From Syntrophomonadaceae bacterium (GTDB lineage: Bacteria > Bacillota > Syntrophomonadia > Syntrophomonadales > DTU052), in contig JAAYDA010000032.1 in assembly GCA_012729505.1 (NCBI GenBank), positions 1 through 32,236 of the forward strand: a stretch of DNA of 32,236 nt. Reading direction: 5' to 3'. Positions 6,974 through 14,633 of the stretch are shown in pieces. Position 1 is the stretch's first letter. Every line of letters starts with the position of its first letter. The notes under the pieces are model-generated. The model had not been told where the DNA came from, searched no databases, and saw only the letters and a list, made by a program, of their open reading frames with translations. A program made the position numbers and the translations under genes.

Positions 6974-8854
6974 TTGAATCGACTCAAGATTACTGATACG
7001 TCTTTGAGAGATGGTCATCAGAGTCTCTGGGCCACTCGGATGGGCTTGGAGGATATGTTGCCAATCTTAGACAAACTAGATAACGTAGGTTATCACTCAC
7101 TGGAAGTGTGGGGCGGGGCAACATTTGATGTGGCATTACGCTTTCTAAACGAAGATCCTTGGGAAAGGCTGGATTTTATTCGCAGGAATATTACCAAGAC
7201 CAGATTGCAGATGCTGTTGCGGGGCCAATCGTTGGTAGGCTATTCTCATTATCCGGATGATATTGTGGAAAAATTTGTTGAGAAGGCTGCAGTTCATGGC
7301 ATAGATATTTTCAGGATATTTGATGCTCTTAATGACACCCGTAATCTGGAAGCTTCTATCAGGGCGGTCCAGCGGGTGAAAAAGCATGTGCAGGCTTGTG
7401 TTGTTTATACGATTAGTCCGGTTCATACCATGGAATATTTTGTAGAGACCGCCTTACGTCTTGAAGACTTGGGTGCTGATAGTCTGTGTATTAAAGATAT
7501 GGCGGGGCTATTGGGACCGTATCAGGCTTATGACCTGATCAAGGCTCTGAAAGTTCGCATCGATATTCCGATTCAGCTGCATACGCACTATATCGGTGGT
7601 CTGGCGGTTGGCGCCTGTCTCAAGGGGGCGGAAGCGGGGGTTGATGTGGTTGATACCGCCAGTGTTCCTTTGGCTTTTGGTTCATCACAACCACCGGTGG
7701 AGACTATTGTACGGGCCTTGCATGGGACGCCTTGGGATACGGGCTTAGATATTCATGATTTGTTTGAGGTGGCTACTTATTTTGAGGAAATTCGCAAGAA
7801 GAAGGGCTTCGAACGTGGAGTAACCCGCATTAATGATATGAAGGTGTTTGAACACCAGGTTCCCGGCGGAATGATTACCAATTTTGTCGCTCAGCTGGAG
7901 GAGCAAAAAGCAGTAGATAAGCTGGGCTTGGTGCTGGAAGAAATACCACGGGTAAGGGAGGATCTGGGTTATCCGCCTTTGGTGACTCCAACCAGCCAGA
8001 TTGTTGGTAATCAGGCGGTTTTCAATGTGCTTACGGGAGAAAGATACAAGCTTTGTCCTAATGAAGTAAAAGACTATGTGCGCGGTTTCTATGGAAAACC
8101 GGCTGTGCCTATTCGGGATGAGATCAGGCATAAGATTATTGGCGAGGAAGAGATAATCACTATTCGTCCGGCTGATTTATTGAATCCCGGCTGGGAAAAA
8201 TCCCGGGAAGAGATAAAGGATTTGGCGGAAAATGATGAAGATGTTTTGACTTACGCTCTCTTCCCTGCCATAGCGCGCAAGTTCTTTGAATACAGGAAGA
8301 ATCGGGCTGAAGGAACAGATATGTTCCCGGTTGAGCCTGTGAAGGAAGAACCGGCTGAGTTAAAGTCGAAGCCTGTGCCGAAGTATACTAAACCAATTGA
8401 TACAAAGGGGCAAGAGGATATGAATGTAGAGAAAATTCGCGAGCTGGTCTATTTGCTGGATGAAACCAGTTTGGCTGAGTTAGAGATCGAAGGTCCGGAA
8501 TTCAGGATTAATCTGCGCAAAAGCAACTCGGAATCGGGCGCGGCGGTGAGTCCGCATAAACATCGGATTCGGGAAAAGAAAAAGGTTACTGAAGAGATTT
8601 ATCCGCCTGAGGACTTGATTGAAGTGAGTGCTCCTATGGTGGGGACTTTCTATCGCAGCCCGTCACCGGATGCTCCGCCATTTGTGGAAGAGGGAAGCTA
8701 TGTGGAGGCCGGACAAACTCTTTGTATCGTGGAAGCCATGAAGCTGATGAATGAGATTAAATCTGAATTTAGAGGCAAGGTTGTTGAGATCTTGGTGGAT
8801 AATGGCCAGTCCGTTGAATACGGCCAAATCATGTTCTTAATTGTTAAGGAATAG
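6974..8854 (+). CDS. PycB/OadA-type carboxyltransferase fused to AccB-like biotin carrier
   Basis: Residues 1 to about 460 form a carboxyltransferase domain of the pyruvate carboxylase/oxaloacetate decarboxylase-alpha family: [10 protein letters not shown] at 8-17, KDMAG at 174-178 and HTH at 203-205. D13, K174, H203 and H205 correspond to the metal site and carboxylated lysine of the family. The usual HTHDTSG-like motif reads HTHYIGG, a variant. Residues 483-626 look like an entire AccB protein, with its N-terminal [17 protein letters not shown] segment and biotin site EAMKLM (K590). With AccC encoded next, the likely product is a two-subunit pyruvate carboxylase (oxaloacetate synthesis); a decarboxylase role would need membrane subunits that are not seen. 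TTG 6974 has an AGGGAGGG box. The gene sits where accB lies in other Firmicutes. Confidence 0.88.
   Translation: MNRLKITDTSLRDGHQSLWATRMGLEDMLPILDKLDNVGYHSLEVWGGATFDVALRFLNEDPWERLDFIRRNITKTRLQMLLRGQSLVGYSHYPDDIVEKFVEKAAVHGIDIFRIFDALNDTRNLEASIRAVQRVKKHVQACVVYTISPVHTMEYFVETALRLEDLGADSLCIKDMAGLLGPYQAYDLIKALKVRIDIPIQLHTHYIGGLAVGACLKGAEAGVDVVDTASVPLAFGSSQPPVETIVRALHGTPWDTGLDIHDLFEVATYFEEIRKKKGFERGVTRINDMKVFEHQVPGGMITNFVAQLEEQKAVDKLGLVLEEIPRVREDLGYPPLVTPTSQIVGNQAVFNVLTGERYKLCPNEVKDYVRGFYGKPAVPIRDEIRHKIIGEEEIITIRPADLLNPGWEKSREEIKDLAENDEDVLTYALFPAIARKFFEYRKNRAEGTDMFPVEPVKEEPAELKSKPVPKYTKPIDTKGQEDMNVEKIRELVYLLDETSLAELEIEGPEFRINLRKSNSESGAAVSPHKHRIREKKKVTEEIYPPEDLIEVSAPMVGTFYRSPSPDAPPFVEEGSYVEAGQTLCIVEAMKLMNEIKSEFRGKVVEILVDNGQSVEYGQIMFLIVKE
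8405..8422 (+). promoter_or_regulatory. possible internal ribosome binding site and start for free AccB
   Basis: Inside the fusion gene, AAGGGG (8405-8410) lies nine bases before an in-frame ATG at 8420 (residue 483), exactly where a stand-alone AccB would begin ([13 protein letters not shown]). A 144-residue biotin carrier of normal AccB length could be translated from here. This is inference; no experiment is implied. Confidence 0.45.
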
Positions 8855-8864
8855 AGGTGATATA

Positions 8865-10214
8865 TTGTTCTCCAAAATTCTGGTAGCAAATCGGGGTGAA
8901 ATAGCGGTCAGAATAATTCGGGCATGCCAAGAGATGGGGATGGCAACTGTGGCTGTTTACAGTCGTACAGATGAGAAGGCCTTGCATGTTAAAATGGCTG
9001 ATCAGTCAGTATGTATTGGCGAAGCACCGGCCAATCAAAGCTATCTCAACATTTCCAACATTCTCAGTGCTGCCATAAATACTGGCTGTCAGGCCATTCA
9101 TCCCGGATATGGGTTTTTGGCCGAGAATGCTTATTTTGCGGAGATGTGTTCTACTCATGGGATTAAGTTTATTGGCCCTTCTCCCCGTACTATCAAACTG
9201 ATGGGCGACAAGATAGGTGCCCGGGAATTGGTAGGCCGCACCGGTGTTCCTTTGGTTCCGGGGAGTGAGGGTGATATAAAGGATCTGAAAATTGCCATGA
9301 GAGTGGCGGATGAAATTCAGTATCCGGTTCTTATCAAGGCTTCGGCCGGTGGCGGCGGCAAGGGGATGAGATTGGCCCATAACCGTAAAGAGCTGGAAAA
9401 GGCTTTAAGTGCGGCGCGGTTGGAAGCGGAAGCGGCTTTCGGAAATGGTGAGGTTTACATAGAGAAATACATCGAAGAACCTCGCCACATTGAAATCCAG
9501 GTTCTGGGGGATGAACACGGGAACCTGATTCATTTAGGTGAACGCGACTGCAGCATTCAGCGGCGCAATCAGAAGCTTCTGGAGGAGTCGCCTTCTCCTT
9601 TCATTGATGATAAATTAAGAGCCAAATTGGGGGAGATGGCGCTTGAAGTGGCCCGGGCAGCCGATTATTTCAGTGCCGGTACGGTTGAGTTTTTGGTGGA
9701 TAAGCACAAAAATTGCTATTTTATTGAGGTTAACACCCGGATACAGGTTGAACATCCGGTAACAGAGATGGTGACCGGTGTAGACATTGTTCAAGCTCAG
9801 CTGGCAATAGCTGCGGGAGAGGAGCTAGGGCTGGTACAAGAGGATATCCAACCCAGAGGATGGTCGATTGAATGCCGTATAAACGCGGAAGACCCGAATT
9901 TTGATTTTCGGCCTTCGGCAGGAACGATAGTCGAATACTTGCCGGCAGGCGGACCGGGAGTAAGGGTAGACAGCTTTATTTACTCAGGATATTCTGTGCC
10001 TCCATACTATGATAGTCTGTTGGGCAAACTAATAGTGTGGGCACCGGACAGAATACAGGCTATTGACAGAATGGATCGTGCTTTGAAAGAACATATTATT
10101 GAAGGGGTACAAACTACGATTCCTTTCCATCACAAGGTTCTGGATAACAGCTTCTTCCGCCGCGGTGAAGTATATACCAATTTCATTGCCAGAAGAATCA
10201 ATATGGAGAATTAA
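8865..10214 (+). CDS. accC: biotin carboxylase (AccC/PycA-type)
   Basis: Biotin carboxylase uses ATP and bicarbonate to carboxylate the biotin of the carrier domain; here the partner is the fused carrier encoded just upstream. The 449-residue protein has the N-terminal ILVANRGEIAVRI motif, the ATP-grasp glycine loop KASAGGGGKGMR at 158-169, the RDCSIQRRNQKLLEESPSP block, and the catalytic EVNTRIQVEHPVTE stretch. The length equals free AccC, so no carrier domain is attached. The frame stays open upstream to 8841, but TTG 8865 starts the family's usual FSKILVANRGE sequence and has AGGTGA four bases before it. It may serve both acetyl-CoA carboxylase and pyruvate carboxylase. Confidence 0.95.
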   Translation: MFSKILVANRGEIAVRIIRACQEMGMATVAVYSRTDEKALHVKMADQSVCIGEAPANQSYLNISNILSAAINTGCQAIHPGYGFLAENAYFAEMCSTHGIKFIGPSPRTIKLMGDKIGARELVGRTGVPLVPGSEGDIKDLKIAMRVADEIQYPVLIKASAGGGGKGMRLAHNRKELEKALSAARLEAEAAFGNGEVYIEKYIEEPRHIEIQVLGDEHGNLIHLGERDCSIQRRNQKLLEESPSPFIDDKLRAKLGEMALEVARAADYFSAGTVEFLVDKHKNCYFIEVNTRIQVEHPVTEMVTGVDIVQAQLAIAAGEELGLVQEDIQPRGWSIECRINAEDPNFDFRPSAGTIVEYLPAGGPGVRVDSFIYSGYSVPPYYDSLLGKLIVWAPDRIQAIDRMDRALKEHIIEGVQTTIPFHHKVLDNSFFRRGEVYTNFIARRINMEN

Positions 10215-10230
10215 TGAGAGTCTGGGAAGG

Positions 10231-10259
10231 TTGCTCTCGGTCAATATTTCTAATAAAAT
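10231..10259 (+). promoter_or_regulatory. candidate promoter of the Asp23 gene
   Basis: TTGCTC (10231-10236) and TAAAAT (10254-10259) are 17 bases apart, with the gene start about 30 bases downstream. The -35 match is modest. Together with the terminator after the gene this would make asp23 a separate transcription unit. Confidence 0.4.
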
Positions 10260-10289
10260 GGAAACATAATAATACAGGGGGTGAATTGT

Positions 10290-10688
10290 TTGGAAAACAA
10301 CGCAATAGAAAAGGTTGTCAGTGGTAATGATATGGGAGCAATTCGCATTGCTGATGAAGTTGTATCTACCATAGCAGGACTTGCGGCAGTTGACGTTGAG
10401 GGAGTTGCCGCCATGAGCGGAAGTCTCACCGCAGGTTTAACAGAAATATTAGGTCGCAAAAACTTGAGCAAGGGTGTAAAGGTTGAAGTCGGTGAAACCG
10501 AAGCTGCTATTGAAGCGTTTATTGTTGTTGAATACGGATTTCCCATTCCTGTTGTGGCCCGCGGAGTCCAGAATCAGATTAAAACTGCAGTTGAGTCTAT
10601 GACCGGACTAACTGTTACGGGGGTAAATGTCCACGTTGTCGGGGTCTCCATGAAAAAGGAAAAAATAGAAGAAGAGTTGGCAGATTAA
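10290..10688 (+). CDS. Asp23/Gls24 family envelope stress protein
   Basis: Asp23 (DUF322) proteins are abundant, membrane-associated proteins linked to cell envelope stress; they are recruited to the membrane by AmaP. This 132-residue copy has the family pattern: IRIADEVVSTIAGLAAVDVE near the start, a variable SLTAGLTEILGRKNLSKG loop, then VEVGETEAAIEAFIVVEYG and the C-terminal TGLTVTGVNVHVVGVSM. The frame can start at GTG 10281, but the AGGGGGTGA box overlaps it; TTG 10290 has a proper spacing of six bases. The gene lies between accC and the amaP homolog, matching the yqhY position of B. subtilis. Confidence 0.92.
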   Translation: MENNAIEKVVSGNDMGAIRIADEVVSTIAGLAAVDVEGVAAMSGSLTAGLTEILGRKNLSKGVKVEVGETEAAIEAFIVVEYGFPIPVVARGVQNQIKTAVESMTGLTVTGVNVHVVGVSMKKEKIEEELAD

Positions 10689-10701
10689 TATGAGTCTCAT
10701 A

Positions 10702-10730
10702 AACAACCCCCTGTATGCCAGGGGGTTGTT
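10702..10730 (+). terminator. hairpin terminator after asp23
   Basis: AACAACCCCCTG (10702-10713) pairs perfectly with CAGGGGGTTGTT (10719-10730) around a five-base loop. The following T content is limited (TTGTTGTG), so it may be a strong pause or processing hairpin rather than a fully efficient terminator. Confidence 0.65.
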
Positions 10731-10752
10731 GTGCATTAAATTGGTCTGCTCA

Positions 10753-10782
10753 GATATATTGCAGTAAATTGTGCAATATATC
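10753..10782. repeat. perfect inverted repeat upstream of amaP homolog
   Basis: GATATATTGC (10753-10762) and GCAATATATC (10773-10782) are perfect 10-bp arms separated by ten bases, about 30 bases before the amaP start. The centre-to-centre spacing of the arms is about two DNA turns, which suits a dimeric regulator; an RNA hairpin in the leader is the alternative. Confidence 0.5.
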
Positions 10783-10810
10783 ACTAGACTTTTAAAGGGG
10801 GGAGCATGAG

Positions 10811-11341
10811 ATGTCATTTGCTTGGAAGTCACTTCTGGCTCTGTATAACTTGCTTTTAATTGCCATTTCAATAGTAATGGCAGCAGTGGCCCTGGGAGAT
10901 TTTACACCGCTTTATTGGATAGCTCAGACTCTGACAATTCCGCTGAACAAATGGATAATTGGGGCAGCAGGCATAGTGCTGGCATTTCTGGGAGTGATAC
11001 TTATGTTTAAGCTATTCCAGCGGGAAAAGACTTCGGAAATTGTTGTGAAGGACCATGCTGGCGGCAAGGTGACAATTACAATTCCTGCCATCAAGCAGAT
11101 TATTCTTAAAGCGGTTAAGCAGGTAGAAGGGGTAAGAGAGATCAAACCTGAAATCAAGAATGGAACAGATGGAGTGATAGTTACTTTAACCCTTTTAGTT
11201 AATCCCGACTACAAGGTGCCGGAAATGACCACGGCTATTCAGGACAAAGTTAAAGCCCTTCTGGAAGAGGTCGGTGGGGTGCAGGTGGCAGAGGTCAGGA
11301 TTCGGGTAGATGATTTTGCCAGCAAATCTGTACCGAATTGA
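10811..11341 (+). CDS. amaP: alkaline shock response membrane anchor protein AmaP
   Basis: The 176-residue protein has two N-terminal membrane helices (about 9-28 and 48-67) followed by a soluble Asp23-like domain. The latter includes ITIPAIKQIILKAVKQVEGV and a final QVAEVRIRVDDF. This architecture is that of AmaP, which anchors Asp23 to the cytoplasmic face of the membrane in staphylococci. The ATG at 10811 has AAAGGGGGGAG upstream. It is followed after 15 bases by a DUF2273 gene, the common order amaP-DUF2273. Confidence 0.88.
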   Translation: MSFAWKSLLALYNLLLIAISIVMAAVALGDFTPLYWIAQTLTIPLNKWIIGAAGIVLAFLGVILMFKLFQREKTSEIVVKDHAGGKVTITIPAIKQIILKAVKQVEGVREIKPEIKNGTDGVIVTLTLLVNPDYKVPEMTTAIQDKVKALLEEVGGVQVAEVRIRVDDFASKSVPN

Positions 11342-11356
11342 AGGGGGGAATGACTT

Positions 11357-11569
11357 TTGTGGGACAAGGTGTTAACATACATTCTCGAAAGCCATAGAGG
11401 TAAGACAATTGGGCTGCTTGTGGGACTAATCGCCGGAATTTTAGTGATTAATTATGGTTTTTGGAAGGCATTATTTATAGTTTTGTGTATAATATTGGGA
11501 TTTGCGATAGGCAAGGCCATTGATGAGGATAAGGACTTTGAAGAGGTGTTCAGGAAATTTCGCAAGTAG
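11357..11569 (+). CDS. DUF2273 family small membrane protein
   Basis: A 70-residue protein with two hydrophobic helices (about 17-32 and 36-52) and a charged C-terminus (DEDKDFEEVFRKFRK). It fits the DUF2273 family that accompanies Asp23 and AmaP in Firmicutes; its molecular role is unknown. Translation starts at TTG 11357 with an AAGGGGGG box eight bases before it. Confidence 0.82.
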   Translation: MWDKVLTYILESHRGKTIGLLVGLIAGILVINYGFWKALFIVLCIILGFAIGKAIDEDKDFEEVFRKFRK

Positions 11570-11589
11570 GATATAGGGAGGACCTTTGA

Positions 11590-11991
11590 TTGAGTAGAAG
11601 GAAAGCTCGTGAGGTAGCATTTAAGATATTGTTCAAGGTTGATTTGGTCCAAGAGGATCCGGCTGAAGCACTTTTTAATCTGGATCGTGACTTTATAGTA
11701 AAAGAGGAGCAGCGTGAATTTGTTACTGATTTGGTAATGGGGACTATAAATAATCTAAAGGAAATAGATCTCCAGATTACTAAATTCTCTCCGGATTGGT
11801 CGGTGGAACGAATGCCAGCAGTGGATCGAAACCTTTTAAGAATGGCTGCCTATGAGATAGCCTTTGCGGAGGATATCCATCCGGTGGTGGCTATTAATGA
11901 AGCGGTTGATCTGGCTAAAATATATGGGGATGATAATTCGCGAGCTTTCATTAATGCGATTTTGGACCGGATTAAGGATGAGAACTCTTGA
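11590..11991 (+). CDS. nusB: transcription antitermination factor NusB
   Basis: NusB binds boxA RNA with NusE/S10 in antitermination of rRNA operons. The 133-residue protein opens SRRKAREVAFKILFKVDL and contains the conserved VERMPAVDRNLLRMAAYEI and HPVVAINEAVDLAKIYGDDNS blocks. The start is TTG 11590 with AGGGAGGA upstream. The stop overlaps the TTG of the next gene (TTGA), indicating coupled translation. Its position between asp23-type genes and folD is conserved in the Firmicutes. Confidence 0.95.
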   Translation: MSRRKAREVAFKILFKVDLVQEDPAEALFNLDRDFIVKEEQREFVTDLVMGTINNLKEIDLQITKFSPDWSVERMPAVDRNLLRMAAYEIAFAEDIHPVVAINEAVDLAKIYGDDNSRAFINAILDRIKDENS

Positions 11992-12947
11992 ATATCTTTA
12001 TAGGTATCGACACCAGTGCTTATACGACCTCAATTGCTATCGCAGATGAGAATAGCCGGATTGTGGCCGATGAGCGCATGATGTTAGAGGTTGAGCCGGG
12101 GCTGAGAGGGTTAAGGCAGTCAGATGCTCATTTTGCCCATATCAGGAATCTGCCGGTATTGATGGATAAGGTTGCTGCTTTGCTAAGGGACAACCGAATC
12201 CTGGCTATCGGAGTCAGTGACCGGCCCCGGAGGATTTCTGACAGCTATATGCCGGTTTTTACCGCCGGCCTTAATGTAGCCCGTTGTCTGGCCAATATAT
12301 GCCCATGCCCTCTCTATCTTTTCAGTCATCAGGAAGGTCATATTGAGGCGGCGGTATATGATATTCCCCTGGAGGATTCAGAGTTTCTGGCAGTTCATTT
12401 TTCGGGCGGGACTTCGGAAATTCTTTTTGTATCTCGCGATCAGAGCAGGTTTAGTATTGATATACTTTTGGCGACGACTGATTTGAATGCCGGGCAGCTG
12501 GTGGACAGAGTGGGGGTAGCTATGGGTCTGCCATTTCCAGCCGGTCCTGCTTTGGAGAAGATTGCCGGAGATCAGGATAATGATCTCACCCTTCCATCTG
12601 CTTTGGATGAGAGGGGGTTTTCTTTTTCCGGTGCGGAAACAAAAATCCTGGCTATGTTGGAGCAAGGTGTGGCACCGGAGACTCTTGCTTATTTGGTTTT
12701 TAGGATGATTGCCAATACTCTGGAAAAGGGCATTAGAAAAGCGGTGGGACAGACTGGTATAAACAGGGTTGTCATGTCGGGTGGTGTCATGGCTAACGAG
12801 ATTATTCGTAATCGCTTGACAACCCGGCTAACGGGTGCAGGTATAGAGCTGTTTTGGGCGCCGCTTCATCTTAGTACCGACAATGCAGTAGGGACGGCTA
12901 TGCTGACCCGGAACACTTATTATCTTGAAAATGAGGTGCTGTTTTGA
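11988..12947 (+). CDS. Kae1/TsaD-like protein (peptidase M22-type paralog)
   Basis: This 319-residue protein belongs to the ASKHA superfamily branch that includes TsaD (the tRNA threonylcarbamoyladenosine transferase). Visible family signatures are an N-terminal GIDTSAYTTS, the metal site H114-Q-E-G-H118, HFSGGTSE near 137-144, FSFSGAETK, a MSGGVMANEIIRNRL block and LSTDNAVGTAM near the end. The DRPRRISDSYMPVFTAGLN stretch and the overall divergence mark it as a paralog, not the canonical TsaD, which is probably encoded elsewhere. It starts at TTG overlapping the nusB stop, and its own stop overlaps the folD start in the same way. Function unknown; the setting suggests a housekeeping role. 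Confidence 0.8.
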   Translation: MNIFIGIDTSAYTTSIAIADENSRIVADERMMLEVEPGLRGLRQSDAHFAHIRNLPVLMDKVAALLRDNRILAIGVSDRPRRISDSYMPVFTAGLNVARCLANICPCPLYLFSHQEGHIEAAVYDIPLEDSEFLAVHFSGGTSEILFVSRDQSRFSIDILLATTDLNAGQLVDRVGVAMGLPFPAGPALEKIAGDQDNDLTLPSALDERGFSFSGAETKILAMLEQGVAPETLAYLVFRMIANTLEKGIRKAVGQTGINRVVMSGGVMANEIIRNRLTTRLTGAGIELFWAPLHLSTDNAVGTAMLTRNTYYLENEVLF

Positions 12948-13807
12948 ACGAAATTTTATATGGAAAAAAGATAGTTGATTCAATTTTAGAAGATGTATCT
13001 GCTAACATTGAGCGATTACATAAGGCTCAGATATTTCCCGGTCTGGTTACGGTTCAAGTTGGTGAAGACCCGGCTGCCAAAGCATATCTCGCTTCACAGA
13101 TGCGCAGTGCAGAAAAATTAGGGATCAGGAGCAGATTGATTAGTCTGCCGGAGTTGGCTTCTCAGTCCGTGGTGGCCGATACAATTGAAAAATTGAATCA
13201 AGACCCGGAAATCCACGGAATAATGCTGCATGTGCCTCTGCCAAGACATCTTGACAGTCAAGCCCTGCAGTGGAAAATTGACAGCCGCAAAGATGTTGAA
13301 GGAGTCACACCCTACAACCTGGGCCGGCTGTTTATTGGCAAACCGGTGTTGGCGCCGTGTACAGCCTTGAGTGTGGTTGAGTTGATCAAGTCAACTGGCG
13401 TCAAGCTGCGGGGTAAGGAAGTAACTATGGTTGGACGCAGCGATATTGTAGGCAAGCCGGTGGCCCTAATGCTGACCAAGCTTGATTGTACTGTTACACT
13501 CTGCCATCAGGGCACCAGTGAGGCGGAAAAATTAGAAGAGCATGTCCGTCGTGCCGATATATTAGTTGTCTCAGTGGGCCGCCCTAATTTTGTGACGGGT
13601 GAATGGGTTAAACCGGGTGCCATTGTAATCGATGTTGGGATTAATTCTGTTGATAATAAAATGGTAGGAGATGTGGAGTTTGAAACGGCTGTTAAGAAGG
13701 CGGGCTTCATAACTCCGGTCCCAGGTGGGGTTGGCGGAGTCACGGTTGCCTATCTGTGGAAGAATTTGATAGAAGCTGTTGACATGCAAATGAACCGGGA
13801 GGGATAA
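12944..13807 (+). CDS. folD: FolD-like protein A: NADP site kept, folate-site catalytic residues changed
   Basis: FolD normally interconverts methylene-, methenyl- and formyl-tetrahydrofolate. This 287-residue homolog has the intact dinucleotide motif GRSDIVGKP (164-172) with the Arg that reads the NADP phosphate, a PCT segment, ADILVVSVGRPNFV and the C-terminal TPVPGGVGGVTVAYL. The folate/cyclohydrolase site is altered. The catalytic Lys of YxxxK is Gln (Y48, Q52), the Gln of VQLPLP is His (H96), and the second Asp of KDVDG is Glu (E119). Cyclohydrolase activity is therefore doubtful, while dehydrogenase activity may remain. TTG 12944 overlaps the preceding stop; the next gene, a second folD homolog, starts four bases after the stop. 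I infer a working pair. Confidence 0.85.
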   Translation: MNEILYGKKIVDSILEDVSANIERLHKAQIFPGLVTVQVGEDPAAKAYLASQMRSAEKLGIRSRLISLPELASQSVVADTIEKLNQDPEIHGIMLHVPLPRHLDSQALQWKIDSRKDVEGVTPYNLGRLFIGKPVLAPCTALSVVELIKSTGVKLRGKEVTMVGRSDIVGKPVALMLTKLDCTVTLCHQGTSEAEKLEEHVRRADILVVSVGRPNFVTGEWVKPGAIVIDVGINSVDNKMVGDVEFETAVKKAGFITPVPGGVGGVTVAYLWKNLIEAVDMQMNREG

Positions 13808-13811
13808 TTTT

Positions 13812-14633
13812 ATGCCCGTAATTGATGGTAAGCTCATTTCCAGGAATCTTCGGGAAAGTATAAAAGCTCAGGTGCAAAATCTTGCCGTCTGTCCGTCGCT
13901 GCATGTTATTTTGATCGGCAATGATGAGGAGAGTCTGCGATATGTCAGGCTTAAAGAGAAAGCTGCCGCAGAGGTGGGTGCTCATTGCCAGGTTCATCAT
14001 TTAAGCAGTGCCACTACCCAGGAAGCAATTGAGCTGGTAGAGAAACTCAACCAGGATCCTGCGGTGCACGGCATATTGGTTCAGCTGCCTCTTCCCGCAG
14101 AAATAGACGAGGACTTGGTAGTTGCCACAGTAAAGCCCTCCAAGGATGTGGATGGACTACATCCTCTTAACCTGGGGCTAAGCTTTTTTGGCCGGCAGGA
14201 ATTTACCAGCTGTGCATCCCGGGTCATACTGATGCTGATTGATGAACATATTCCTGTTACGAAGCCGAGAGTCCTGATGATAGGGGACTCCAGTGATGTG
14301 GTTAAACCGCTGGGCGGAATTCTCATTGGCCGGGGGTATCCGGTTACAATAGTTCCGGAATGGATGGATGGGATTGATTGCTCTCTTTACCAGGTGGTGA
14401 TCTTGGAAAAATGTGAGCCACAATCATTTTCGCGGGAGATGTTTGCCGCCGGAACTTTGGTGATTGATGCGGGCTTTCATTGGCTGGATGGGAAGACGAG
14501 GGGCAATGCAGTAACCGGTACATTTGAAAACCAGGATGGTACATGGCTTCTGCCGGTACCGGGAGGATTGGGACCATTACTCATTACTATGCTATTAGAT
14601 AATCTGGTGAAATCGGTCGGCGGTCATGGCTGA
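13812..14633 (+). CDS. FolD-like protein B: folate site kept, NADP motif lost
   Basis: The 273-residue protein is a second FolD homolog. The folate/cyclohydrolase residues are present: Y44 and K48 (YVRLK), Q91 (LVQLPLP) and D114 (KDVDGLHP). The cofactor domain has diverged: the usual PCTP is SCAS, GRSxIVGxP reads GDSSDVVKP (158-166, Arg to Asp), and the HSxT motif is absent. The end, LLPVPGGLGPLLITMLLDNLV, keeps the family shape. Most likely it is a methenyl-tetrahydrofolate cyclohydrolase without dehydrogenase activity, or a partner of FolD-A. It starts at ATG 13812 and overlaps xseA by eight bases, so it is part of the same operon. Confidence 0.82.
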   Translation: MPVIDGKLISRNLRESIKAQVQNLAVCPSLHVILIGNDEESLRYVRLKEKAAAEVGAHCQVHHLSSATTQEAIELVEKLNQDPAVHGILVQLPLPAEIDEDLVVATVKPSKDVDGLHPLNLGLSFFGRQEFTSCASRVILMLIDEHIPVTKPRVLMIGDSSDVVKPLGGILIGRGYPVTIVPEWMDGIDCSLYQVVILEKCEPQSFSREMFAAGTLVIDAGFHWLDGKTRGNAVTGTFENQDGTWLLPVPGGLGPLLITMLLDNLVKSVGGHG

